NCBI GenBank assembly: GCA_015680685.1
Contig: MNCI01017916.1
Span: 27,259-91,258, forward strand
Reading direction: 5' to 3'
From: Gnetum montanum
Lineage: Eukaryota; Streptophyta; Gnetopsida; Gnetales; Gnetaceae
DNA: 64,000 nucleotides
Part shown: piece after piece, positions 22,691 through 33,042 of the stretch
Numbering within the stretch: the stretch's first letter is position 1
Layout: every line of letters starts with the position of its first letter
Notes under the pieces: model-generated
What the model was told of the DNA's origin: nothing
Database searches by the model: none
Seen by the model: the letters and a program-made list of their open reading frames with translations, nothing else
Translations under genes and position numbers: made by a program

Positions 22691-24123
22691 ATGGTATACA
22701 TACTCTTTGTCCTTTCATCAATAAACCATTAGAGAGTCAATATCAAGGCTCAGAGGAAATATTTGTTAGAATCTTATTGAAATGAGGATCTTCTTTTATC
22801 TATTCCTAAATTTCTTCTTCCATAGGGGTTGTTACCACACATATCATCAAGTTCCACATTCTACTAATGGCATCGACTACTACATTTTGTTTTACAAGAT
22901 TATATTTGATTTCAAAATCATATTCAACCAATAATTCTACCTATTGTTGTTGTCGAGTATTCAAGATAGGTTGTTTCTACAAATATTCTAACTTTTATGA
23001 TCTAGTTTTAGTACAAACATTTTTCCACAAAGCTAATGTCTCCAAACTTTTAAAGCATGAATAATTGCCAGTAATTCTAAATCATGGGTTGAGTAAGTTA
23101 CCTCAGCTCCTCATAATTTACAAGATTCATAACATAACCACTTTATCTTCTTACAAAATAATTACATCGATTTCTCTTCCATAGGCATCTATGGATACTT
23201 CAAATAGTAATTGTTCATCTAGAATTCTCAAAATAGGTGCTATTATGAGTAACATCTTTATTAGAGGAAAGCTTCCTTACATTTTTCATCAAACTTAAAC
23301 ATACATTTTTCTTGCAAAAGATTAGTCAATGGGGCTACCAAAGTAGAAGAATTTTTAATGAAACATCAATAAAAACATACTAATCCCAAGAAACTATGAA
23401 GCATTGTAGCATATTTTAGTTCAGGCCTATCCCGAATTATACTAACTTTGGTTGGATCCACTTGTAATCCTTTCTTAGAAGCTATATGATCCAAGTATGA
23501 AACTTCTTCTTTAAAGAGTTCATATTTACTCAATTTAGCTTTCAAATAATGCTATTGAAGAATTTCAATTGTAATTTTTAAATTTTTGACATGTTTTGCT
23601 CTTGACTTAGAATAAACAAGTATATCATCCATAAATACTATAAAAAACTAATCAAGATATTCATGCAAAATATTATTCATTAAAGCCATGAATGTTGCAG
23701 GTACACTAGCTAATCCAAATGGCATCACCAAAAATTTGTATAATCCATATCTAGTTCTAAATGTAGCTTTCTCAATATTGTTTTTCTTAATCCTTATTTA
23801 GTGATAGCATGATTTTAAATAGATCTTCGAAAAATAACATGCACCTGTAAGTTGATCAAAAAAATCATCGATTCTAGCCAAAGGATAAATATATTTAATC
23901 ATCACTTTATTCAATGACCTATAATTGATACATAATTTTAATGTACTATCTTTCTTTTTATCGAATTGGACTGGTGCAGCCCAAGGTGATATGCTAGGTT
24001 GAATTTTCCCTTCTTCCAATAGTTGATCTAATTGTATTTTCAATTCTCTTAATTTAGAAGTGAAAAATATATAAGAAGATTTTGAAATAGGTCATGTACT
24101 AGGAAAAATATCAATAGTGTGTT
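22691..24123 (-). pseudogene. G reverse transcriptase and RNase H
   Basis: Minus-strand sense. The open segment 24043-23798 reads [20 protein letters not shown], then [20 protein letters not shown], then [22 protein letters not shown] fingers and palm of Ty3/gypsy. Further down FMDDILVYSKS (about 23610-23645) keeps the double Asp of the active site. Then SFLGLVCFY, FKFDEKCKEAF and an RNase H block with STHDLELLAIIHALKVW and KLDHKS. Stops and frameshifts occur throughout. The N-terminal part of RT is on the far side of element I (from 43789). Confidence 0.82.
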
Positions 24124-24954
24124 TGTAGCGACCAAAAACATCGGTGGCTGGAAACACCGAGAGATTGTCGGGCGAACAGTTTTAACCTTGGATCTGTGCG
24201 AGGGCTGTGCTGGATAAAACGGAAATGGGGCACCCTGAATGGTGTCATTAATTAGACAGGAACTTAATCAGTGTAACTTAACCTTTCGTAAATGTTTTTT
24301 TAAGTGTGAAATACGTGAGATCTAACTAATGATCAATAAGTGCAATAATAAAGAAAATGATGCTGAACAATGATGACAATGAAGGAATCACAAAGTAAAT
24401 GGGATAAGAAAATACACCACCGCAAAGTTGCGGGTTCGATTCTCTTCTTTGCTTGAAAGTGTATAACAAGTTATACAATGCCAGAGGTGCACAGAGAATT
24501 CAAGAATGACTGGAACACTCGAGATACCTCAACTACATTTTATGAGTACAAGCTTAAAAGACAACAGTGCAAAATGTCAATAAGAAAAAAGCTAATGCGA
24601 AGCGCTAGTGCAAAAGATGCCAACCGCTGAAATTTTCCAATCCAAAAAATTGCTAATTTGCCAACTTACCAACAGAATTCTTAATTTGCCGACCAAATTT
24701 TCCAAATCGCCAACCAAATTTTCCAACCCTTTGACTATTGCTCGTCAAAGTATTTATAGGGCTAGGAGCACGTGAGAAATGAGGCCTGGATGACATGTGT
24801 CTTGGACCCATGAGATGCTGACATGCCCATATTGCATGGACATGCAAAGTCAATTGTGAACCTGCTACGCTGCAATCATGTTGTCGAAATTGGAAGCGCT
24901 GGCGTTAAGTGTACAAACAATGCAAGTAGGAGATGAAGCATATTGGTGTAGCGT

Positions 24955-25430
24955 AGCTATTTAATATGCTATGCTATGCTATGTAGCATAGCACATTGGC
25001 ATAGCGTAGCTGCTTGCTACACTGTGCTACACCATGTAGCGTAGCATAACATAACCACCAGTTTGAAAAGGAAATTTGCATTGAAGTCAACTACATCTAT
25101 TGAAAGCTTTGGTGCACATCGGGTTAACTTTTGAAGTATTTTTTTGATCTGCATTCTTTGCTATGCTATGCTACGCTACGTATTGTAGCATAGCATAGCA
25201 GTCGATGTAACTTGCATTTCTGTTAAAATGGCAACGAGAAAATTCTGCTTGTGTTTCCCTTGCTATGCTGTGCTACGCTATGTAGCGTACCATAGTGTAG
25301 CACTCTAAATTGGCTAATTTCTGACTTTTCTTTTGCACGAACATCTTGCTAAAACTTGCATTCGGACATTTTGTTGATGTTTCAAAGGCTTGCTATGCTG
25401 CGCAACGTAGTGTAGCATAGCAGACTTCTC
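24955..25430. repeat. CTACGCTA palindrome clusters in I 3' LTR
   Basis: Four clusters (about 24960-25050, 25160-25200, 25258-25303 and 25388-25422) made of TGCTACGCTA/TGCTATGCTA and its complement TAGCGTAGCA/TAGCATAGCA, each arranged head to head around a TACGTA- or ATGTAG-like centre. They correspond one to one with those at 43020-43500. Confidence 0.8.
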
Positions 25431-25559
25431 CTCTAGAAAACTTGTCGAACTATTTTGTCCATCCTGAGCACCATCGACAACTCCAAGCAAGGTTTTTGAA
25501 TAGATTGTCAGCTGGGTGAATCATCTAGGTGGGTAGGTCGGAGAGTCCATCAGGCCTAT

Positions 25560-26999
25560 TGAAACACCACCAAATTTTGGGTCTTGACATCACGACTGCA
25601 AATTTGGCTAAGTATCATAACGATGGCACTTTTTGCACAGATGTTATGTTGCATAGCGTAGCACAGCCCAATAGTTACATTCCTAGACCATCACCATTCC
25701 CTAGCAGTTAACATCCCTTGACTGTTGGCATTTCCCATCGGTTACATTCCTTAACCATTGGCATTCCCCAAGGGTTGGCATTCTTTAATTGTTGGCATCT
25801 CCTAGCGGTTACATTCCTGGACCATTGGCATTCCCCAGCAGTTAGCATCCCTTGACTGTTGGCATTTCCCATCGGTTACATTCTTTAACCATTGGCATTC
25901 CCCAAGGGTTGGCATTCTTTAATTGCTGGAATCTCCCAACGGTTACATTCCTGGACCATTGGCATTCCCCAGCAGTTAACATCCCTTGACTGTTGGCATT
26001 TCCCATCGGTTACATTTCTTAACTGTTGGCATTCCCTAAGGGTTGGCATTTCTTAAATTGTTGGCATCTCCCGGCGGTTACATTCCTTGACTATTGGCAT
26101 TCCCCAAGGCTTGGCATTCTTTAATTGTTGGCATCTCCTAGCGGTTACATTCCTTGACTGTTGGCATTCCCCAAGGGTTGGCATTCTTTAAATGTTGGCA
26201 TCTCCCAATTTTTACATTCCTAGACCATTGGCATTCGCCAAGGGTTGGCATTCCTTACATGTTGGCATCTCCCAACGGTTACATTCCTAGACCGTTGGCA
26301 TTCCCCAAGTGGTTGGCATTCCTTAGATGTGAGCCTTTTTAAGCACTTGGCATTTGGAATTTTTGGAGAGGAAGGGCACTAATCTTTGTGGGTGAATGAG
26401 ACCTAGAGTACACCACATCAACAGAGAGGCAGAGTTGCACATCACGGTCCACTGCAGCCCCATTGCAACCCTACAGAACATTGCATGGTACATTGCGGTG
26501 GCCAACCTAGTAGGCACGGTTCATTACAATGAGCACCAGACTTCATGACCCAATGCCACTGAGGCTATGATTGCACTCCCACTGTGCCTATGGTACACTG
26601 TGTATACCTTTGTGAATTAACCATGCTCCCTCTTTTGAGGCGGTGCATTGCTATTCTCAAATTCTATTACATTTCTCAAGCATTTCTCTTTGGAATTTAG
26701 TTTAATGCTTATACTTTCTTATCGTTTCATACATATTTGCATGTTCGCTTCATTGTTCTTAGGCCAGGACATCCTGCTACGCTCTAGCTGAGCTGGACCC
26801 AATGCCCATGCATAACATAGTATAAACTCTTTTCACACACGATCATTTTAACATCACGTAAGTCCTTGTTTGATCGAAAAGACTATTCAAGGAACCTTGT
26901 TTCCATTTTCTCCAGCATGACCCTCGCACGAATTCAAGGTTAGGCTATGCACCTAATAACCTCTCGGTGTTCTAGCCACCGACGTTTTCGGTCACTACA
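25560..26999 (+). mobile_element. Solo LTR of an I/X relative inside the I 3' LTR
   Basis: Starts TGAAACACCACCAAATTTTG, the same start as the X and I LTRs in sense orientation, and ends GTTTTCGGTCACTACA, the complement of the I LTR end. It is therefore one LTR, opposite in orientation to I. The flanking sequence of I resumes at 27001 (TTGTCAGCTCTGGAGG), matching 43629-43645. The flanking 5-mers CCTAT and CTTGT agree at only three positions, so the TSD is weak. Most of it is the satellite array at 25690-26325. Confidence 0.75.
25690..26325 (+). repeat. Tandem array with 134-bp higher-order period, GTTGGCATTCCCC monomers
   Basis: Monomers of about 19-23 bp variants (GTTGGCATTCCCCAAGG, GTTACATTCCTTGACC, GTTGGCATCTCCTAGC). 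The marker AGCAGTTA(A/G)CATCCC recurs at 25703, 25837 and 25971, exactly 134 bp apart. After the third copy the order becomes irregular. The array is confined to the solo LTR. Confidence 0.85.
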
Positions 27000-27159
27000 C
27001 TTGTCAGCTCTGGAGGTAAACAACTTGCTGAACTGAATAGTCTAAACTTAGTGCATTCATTTCCTGCCAAACTGTCATGAGGCTACACTTGTGGAAATTT
27101 TTGCCTCATTTCCAAGATCCTGGTAAAGCAAGAGTTCCTTGAAATTTTATGGTGTTTCA

Positions 27160-28500
27160 TTGGCCCCTCTTTGTTGAAGTCTGGAGGATGGGCTTGAGAG
27201 ACACCGACAAAGAATACGAAACACCACGAAAGACAAGATGCTAACATCACTCCTTAATGATCATCAAGATGTTGCTTAGCTATGCTTTGAGAGTGCCAGG
27301 ATAGTTATGTAGGGAAAGGAAAAAGGGTGGAGCTGTGAGTACGGTTTCAGGAAGGGAAAGAAGTAGCAATGCGGTCCCTTGTCGAAGTGCTTGTGAGGGA
27401 GTCGATATACATGAGCATCGTTTCCTTTGTAGGCGTCTAACCTCTCATCGGAATTCTTAGAGATGGTCATCGTGAAACAATTGATGTGCCATTTGTTTTA
27501 GGCACGTTTGTTTTTGCGTGAGCTTTTGCTCTTTTAGGCTTTTCCTTTGCTGTTTTGCCATTTTTAGTTGCATACAAACTTGTTGTCATAGGATAGGTGT
27601 CTCTTTCCTAGGATGAGTTATGTTACATCCACGTGGGACTTTAACAGGCCTACATATGCTTCCCATGTGATGAGTTGCATTACGTGCGTCATGGAATTTG
27701 TGGTTGAGCATATGGAAGGGCTTTACAGGAATCAAGAAAAATTCATAAAAGAGAGATGTGATAGGGAGAATTGTGGGTGCAAGGAATGAGGTAAGGGAGA
27801 GAGAGGATGTGCACTCCAAAGTAGCCAAACTAGTCAAAATAACCACCTTGGAATGATGTAGTGTCCTACGGCCTTGGCAAGATGCACCTCTGATCGACGC
27901 CCCTCTAGCACATACCTTGCAAACACAATAGAGAGCAAACTAGAGGAAAAAACCATCAAGTGAAACAAAGGCAAAGGTCTTGCTTACTTTGGATGTTGTT
28001 GGAACATTGGACATTGTTGTTGAGGCATGCGATATCCAAACCAGAAAGGCCAGTAGTAGGTCTGGCAGCATCAGCGTGGAGAGGCAAGCACCGAGGCAGC
28101 TAGGAATTGTGGTGATGCGAGTGCTTAGGAGTCCTCGCCCAAGGCAAACATCATGTAGTTCAGCTATGAGATAGGCTACCCAATAGCTGAACATATTTTG
28201 GGCTTAGGCAACGGCGGGGGCTGGAGGATAGCAACATTGTGGTTGGGCCACAATAGCGTTGGGACTCCAATAGTAGGTGTCGACCATGGAAGCTATTACC
28301 AGGGCAAAGGGCCATGGTAGCTATAGCTCTGAAAGGTTAGCAAGATGTCATACGACATCTTCAGAGGATCAACAAGATGCCAAGGGCAGTGGCGTTGCAT
28401 ATATTTTAGAGACTATTTTCTTGGCGTTGTGAACTACATTTTGGAATTGCAACGTCCCACCTCATGTTGGCAGTGTGCATGCTCGCTTGCTTGATGAGTC
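27160..28500 (-). other. I 3' untranslated region and polypurine tract
   Basis: Next to the LTR the minus strand reads CAACAAAGAGGGGCCAA, a good polypurine tract (27160-27176). Up to 28500 there are only short frames, with no family recognised. Some short GC-rich stretches near 28020-28200. Confidence 0.55.
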
Positions 28501-28509
28501 ATGGATGCA

Positions 28510-28870
28510 TGCTGGGGACATGCTATGAACCTAGTTTAACGTCCTGGTAGACTATCTGATGTGCTGGTTTAAGGTCTTAGCAGATTGTGGTGCACTATTT
28601 TAAGGTCCTAGTAGACCATTGTGCCAATTTATCATCGTGGCAGATGATTGCCATGCTAGTTTAAGGTCCTAGCAGACCACTGTGCTAGTTTATCATCGTA
28701 GCAGATGGTGGATAGGCCAGTTTGAAGTCGTAGCATACCTTTTGTGCTAGTTTAACCTCGTAGCGGACGTGCTTTGCCAGTTTTACATCATTGCAGATAA
28801 GCTTTGCCAGTTTTACATCTTAGCGGACGTTGGTTTGCTAGTTTTACATTGTAGAAGACGATTGCTCACC
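28510..28870 (-). repeat. I 3'-UTR tandem repeat
   Basis: About ten copies, 28-40 bp apart, of a block that on the plus strand reads GCTAGTTTAAGGTCCTAGCAGACC with variants such as CCAGTTTTACATCTTAGCGGACG. It lies just after the integrase in sense orientation, the place where Tat/Ogre elements carry variable tandem repeats. Confidence 0.75.
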
Positions 28871-28899
28871 TTGCTCATGCTTTAGATGTAGTATGGCTT

Positions 28900-29995
28900 G
28901 AGATATGAATTATTCATAGGATTTGCAAACTCGTTGCCATCCATGTCTGCCAGCTTGAAGGCCTCGTTCTTGTAGGATTTTGTGACCATGAATGGACCTT
29001 CCCAATTTGCTGAGAATGTTTTTACATGCTCATGGACAACCTTGAGAATGAGGTCTCCCTTCTTTACTGGCCATTGATGTGGGTTTGCATGATGCTTTTT
29101 CCATTGCTTGTTCTAATATTACTCTATGTGACTAAGTGTTTGTGCATGCTCCTCCTCTATTGAGTCAAGGTTGATGATCCTCAAATTGTTGTTTTGGGAT
29201 TCGCTCATGATGTTTGATAGGATCATTCGAAGTGAGGGTACCTACAGCTCAAGAGGTAACACCACTTCAGATCCATAAACAAGACTGTGAGGAGTCTTAC
29301 CTATTGTAGTCCTACATGTCATCTTGTAAGCCCATAGCACATAGAGGATTTGCTCATGCCATCACCTCTTACTGTTGTTAAGCATTTTATTGAGCAAGTT
29401 GATGATGGACTTGTTCGTAGCTTCTACCTGTCCATTTTCCTGCAGGTAGTATGACGAGGAGAATGATTTTCTAATGCCAAGGTTTCTGCAAAAGGTTTTA
29501 GTTTTCACACTACTAAATTGTGGCCTGTTGTCAGTCACAATAGTCATGCGGAGCCTAAACATCATCACGATGTTATTTAAGATGAAGTGGCAAACCTGTT
29601 GGGATGTAGTCTTCCTAAGAGGAATAGCCTCCACACACTTCATAAAATACCCAGTGGTGATGATGATGAAGCTATGCCCTACGGAAGACTTAGGCATGAT
29701 AGGTCCTATGATGTCTAGTCCCCATCGCTGGAAAGGCCACGTGATCTGCGTCGGGTGCAATTCTTTGGGTGAAACGTGTATGAGATTTGTGTATCTTTGG
29801 CACGTATCACAAGTCTTGACTTTGGCTAGGCACTGGCACTCCATGTGAGGCCAATAGTACCCTAGGTGTCTGGTTTTTGCTGCCATGGCCCTTGGTGCTA
29901 TGTGTCCAGCACACAGTCCCTCATGTACTTCATTAATGACCTTCTATACTTGCTCCTCATTTAGGCATGCCAGCAATATCCTGTCAAAGGAGTAT
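28900..29995 (-). pseudogene. I integrase
   Basis: Minus-strand sense from 29995: EVHEGLCAGH, then MAAKTRHLGYYWPHMECQ and KTCDTCQRY, the HHCC zinc finger. Next the catalytic core, with RWGLDIIGPIM (first Asp), TIVTDNRPQFSS (second Asp) and SYYLQENGQVEATNKSII (Glu), all three DDE acids kept. Open from 29886 to 29362, about 175 codons, stopping after LLNKMLNNSKR; weaker coding continues toward 28900. The function is insertion of the element cDNA. It is the best preserved pol part of I, yet it lacks a continuous link to the upstream domains. Confidence 0.85.
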
Positions 29996-30345
29996 CTGCA
30001 CAAGGCGTTTTCTCCCATGAGCACATATCGCTAGGCATGCTTGGAGATCGCATCTCTTTCGGTAGATGTCAATCCGCGTGGGGGCTCTCCATGTTGCAGG
30101 TAGGCTTTAATGTTGGCGTACCACTCTTGGGTGTCCGCAGTGCTTATAGAGGCTATGTGTTCTACTTGAGTGATAGGCTCTGTACACTTGGTAATTGAAG
30201 CAGGTAAACTTGCGAACAAGTGTGGTGGCACATTTAATGCTAGGGTGGCCAAGGCATCTGCTACAGTGTTTTCATTGAGCAGCACATGTTGAATGTCCAT
30301 TGTTGCAAACTGTTTGAGCAAGGTTTTCGCTAGGTCACAATAGGG
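29996..30345 (-). pseudogene. I second RNase H-like domain (C-terminal part) and linker
   Basis: Minus-strand frame with FATMDIQHVLLNENTVADAL and ATLAL, the I-x-H-V-x-R-x-x-N-x-x-A-D-x-L-A signature of an RNase HI fold, followed by a linker to the integrase (EWYANIKAYLQHGE, ERDAISKHA). Tat/Ogre-type elements carry such an additional RNase H. The upstream half of the domain is decayed between 30345 and 30490. Confidence 0.7.
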
Positions 30346-32345
30346 CTACAGATGTGTAGCTTTGCAAGTGTAGACCTCAATGATTTGATTCATGACAAGT
30401 TATGAATCGCTACGAATCGCCAGGTGTTGAATGCTTAATGCTTGGGCTGCTAGGAGGCCCCTGAGTAATCCTTTGTACTCTGCCATTGTTCGTACAAAGG
30501 AACGTAAAATGATAAGCAAAGGGTTGAATTTTCCTAGAAGGGAATGTGATGAAGGTAGCTACACTACCTCCTCGCGTAGTCAAGGCATCGTCGAAATGCA
30601 AAGTGGCTTCAAGATGTGATGGGACAACGTTGATAGTGCTAACATGCTCATCAGAGAATTTGGGATCTGTGATTGCCTTATCATCTATGGGTGAGATCGT
30701 GAGTTGCGTAGCTATAGCTTGACCTTTCGTCGACGATTGGCTCACATAATGCAAATAAAATTCCGCGGTTATGGCTTTCCACCGGGCTATCCTGTTGCTC
30801 TCATATAGATTGTTTGTGATAGCTCGGAGTACATTGCTCTTGCAAATGATGTTAACCTTACTACGAAATAGATAATTCCTCCATTTTTTTAATGTGAAGA
30901 CTAGGGCAAGGCAGTTTCTCTCCACCTCGTTGTATTTTTCCTCATAAACTATCAATGCATGACTTAGATAATACATTGGAATCTTAGAGCCTTCATCTCG
31001 TCTTTGACATAACAGTGCCACGATAGACGTGTCTGAGGTGGCAAGGTAGATGAAGAAAGGCTTACCCCTCTACGGTGGGTACATAGTCGAGAGATGTAGA
31101 AGCTCTTTCTTCAGATCATCAAAGGCTTGTTGGCATTGTGTTGTCCATTCAAAGTTAATCCCTTTCTTTAGTAAGTGTTGCATGGGGTGTAACTTGTCAG
31201 TCAACTTCGCTATAAACCTTTTGATGAACTCTACCCTACCTTGTAACTCACACAATCTTTAAGATTCTTAGGAGGTGCTAGATTAATGATGACCTTGACT
31301 TTGTCAGGGTCCACTCTTATTCCAGCCTCCGATACTAAAAACCCTAACATGCATCTAGTTCTCACCCCAAAGACACACGTTTTTGGGTTGAGGCGTAAAT
31401 CGTGCATCTAGCAGTGCTTGAGGACTACACCTAGATCGTTGGGATGATCAGTGGCCTCTTTAGATTTGACCACTATGTCATCCACGTAGTCGTTCATTGT
31501 TTCTAGGATGTAGTCACTAATATGTATGTCATGGCTCTTTNGGCTCGCAAGGTTAAACCAGACATTGCACTGGTCGTACGTGATGACATCACCAAGCTGT
31601 ATCAGGTTGGTTTCATCTGGGCAGTTGATTACTCAAGGTAGGTGTCAAACATCGTTGTGGTTTCTAAGAAAAAAGAAGGANAAGCATGACTAGCCGTAGT
31701 ATCGATGAGTTGATCAATACTCGGCAGGGGGAAGTCATCCTTAATCGTGGCTTTGTTCAAATCCTGGAAGTCTATATAGATTTGTATTCCTTCTTTTTTC
31801 TTAGAAACCACAACGATGTTTGACACCTACCTTGAGTAATCAACTGCCCAGATGAAACCAACCTGATACAGCTTGGTGATGTCATCACGTACGACCAGTG
31901 CAATGTCTGGTTTAACCTTGTGAGCCTTCTGCTTAATTGCTTTCATACACAGATCTAAGACAATGTTGTGCTATATAAGCCTTGGATCTAAACCCGGCAT
32001 GTTGTTGTATGACCACGCAAAGACCTCGATGTTATTTTGCAGTATCTTGGACACATCTTTGTGTGTTTGCGAATCTAGGAGGGAGCTAAGTTGTAACATT
32101 TTTACTTCCCCCTGGATGTGGTCACAGGCGTTTCAATGAGAGGATCCTCGGTTACATCCCCAACCTCTAAATCTAGGGCTTGGACCAGATGTTTGGGCCA
32201 GTCTAGGGATGTTTCTAAAGACACTACGATGCTATGTGCGGATGATTCCCAGTCTATTGCCTCTGGGTTCAATTTGCTTGCAAGCTTGCCATGTGGACCT
32301 ATTAAGGCTAGAGGTGAAGAAAGATCATGATGCATTGCCATTCTT
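30346..32345 (-). pseudogene. I reverse transcriptase and first RNase H
   Basis: Minus-strand sense from 32345. An N-terminal segment (WPKHLVQALDLEVGDV, then after stops GLDP- and PDIALVVRDDITKLYQ-like blocks), RT fingers VVSKKKEGIQIYIDFQDLNK and ATIKDDFPLPSIDQLIDTTA, a gap, then palm/thumb and connection (RVEFIKRFIAKLTDKLHPMQ, FEWTTQCQQAFDDLKKELL), and RNase H (PMYYLSHALIVYEEKYNEVE, ALVFTLKKWRNYL). Several stops and an inverted duplication at 31542-31926 break the RT, so the active-site part is not readable. It would copy element RNA into DNA. Confidence 0.8.
31542..31926. repeat. 139-bp inverted duplication bounded by single Ns
   Basis: Bases 31542-31680 are the reverse complement of 31788-31926 with at most one or two differences. 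Single Ns flank the left arm at 31541 and 31681. The left arm carries a piece of the RT in the wrong orientation and displaces the expected palm region. It is probably a misassembled, inverted insertion of a contig fragment. Confidence 0.75.
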
Positions 32346-32479
32346 GCTCAACCTCCCACAATGAGATAAATGCCAAGTCAAGGGATACCTGTTTGTAGCA
32401 ACAACATACGACAACCATTCGTAGAGTAATGATGAAATATGAAAACGTTAAATAACTTTGAACTATGATATAAAGTTTG
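32346..32479. other. Boundary between I pol and the opposite-strand block
   Basis: No domain recognised. The pol frame loses similarity around 32345. Confidence 0.35.
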
Positions 32480-32790
32480 CAGCTTGCCAATTTAAGGTCA
32501 TAGCGGACCGCCTGGATGTGAATATTGAAAAATGATAGTTTAAGGTCTTTGCGGACCAGTAACGAGATCGAAGTTGTGGGTCAAAATTGCTAGTTTAGGG
32601 TCTTTGCGGACTGCTAACAGGCTATTCTAGCGAAGCTAAGAAGTATTAGTTTACGGTCTTTAAGGACTGCTGACGAGTTGAAATTGCGAAGGTGAGTTAC
32701 ATTAGTTTAAGGTCTTTATGGACCGCCAACGAGTTGTATCTTGTGAAGGCCAACGACTAGTTTAAGGTGGGTCGAGGCTTTCGGTTGGGC
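32480..32790 (+). repeat. Tandem repeat upstream of the opposite-strand gene in I
   Basis: Five copies, about 55-65 bp apart, of TAGTTTAAGGTCTTTGCGGACC (for example at 32490, 32535, 32598, 32655 and 32706). Same family of motif as 28510-28870 and 13786-13925. It sits about 250-550 bp before the ATG at 33043. Confidence 0.75.
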
Positions 32791-32904
32791 CCACCTGCCA
32801 CGATGCAAATAGTGCTGCTACACTATGGCGGGGGTGCTACACTATACAAAACATCCTGCATTAATCAGGGTGAATAAATGATAGGTTCCTTTTCGCTGTA
32901 ATGG

Positions 32905-32914
32905 CTATAAAAAA
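32905..32914 (+). promoter_or_regulatory. TATA box candidate for the opposite-strand gene
   Basis: CTATAAAAAA lies 129 bp before the ATG at 33043, downstream of the tandem repeats. Position and sequence fit a plant TATA box. Not tested. Confidence 0.45.
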
Positions 32915-33042
32915 GGGTTTAACCCTAGTAAACTTGTCATTTTCACCGCAAGTGCACAGAGCCCACATCTAGAGTGTAGAGTGATTGTCCACAAAGAGCA
33001 AGGTGGTTTAGCGTAGCGACTGAGAAAGAATCTGTAATTGAG

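Larger units (their letters stand above)
24124..27159 (-). repeat. Element I 3' LTR (contains a solo LTR)
   Basis: Plus-strand ends TGTAGCGACC and GGTGTTTCA. It aligns with 42219-43788 except for an insertion at 25560-26999. A TATA-type motif (minus CCCTATAAATAC, about 24749-24761) matches the 5' LTR. The segment 24955-25430 holds the palindromic CTACGCTA clusters. Confidence 0.85.

Noticed and set aside
25640-26340. The GTTGGCATTCCCC repeats as a possible CRISPR-like or minisatellite array of independent origin
   Set aside because: Plant nuclear context, no unique spacers between repeats, and the array lies wholly inside an LTR.
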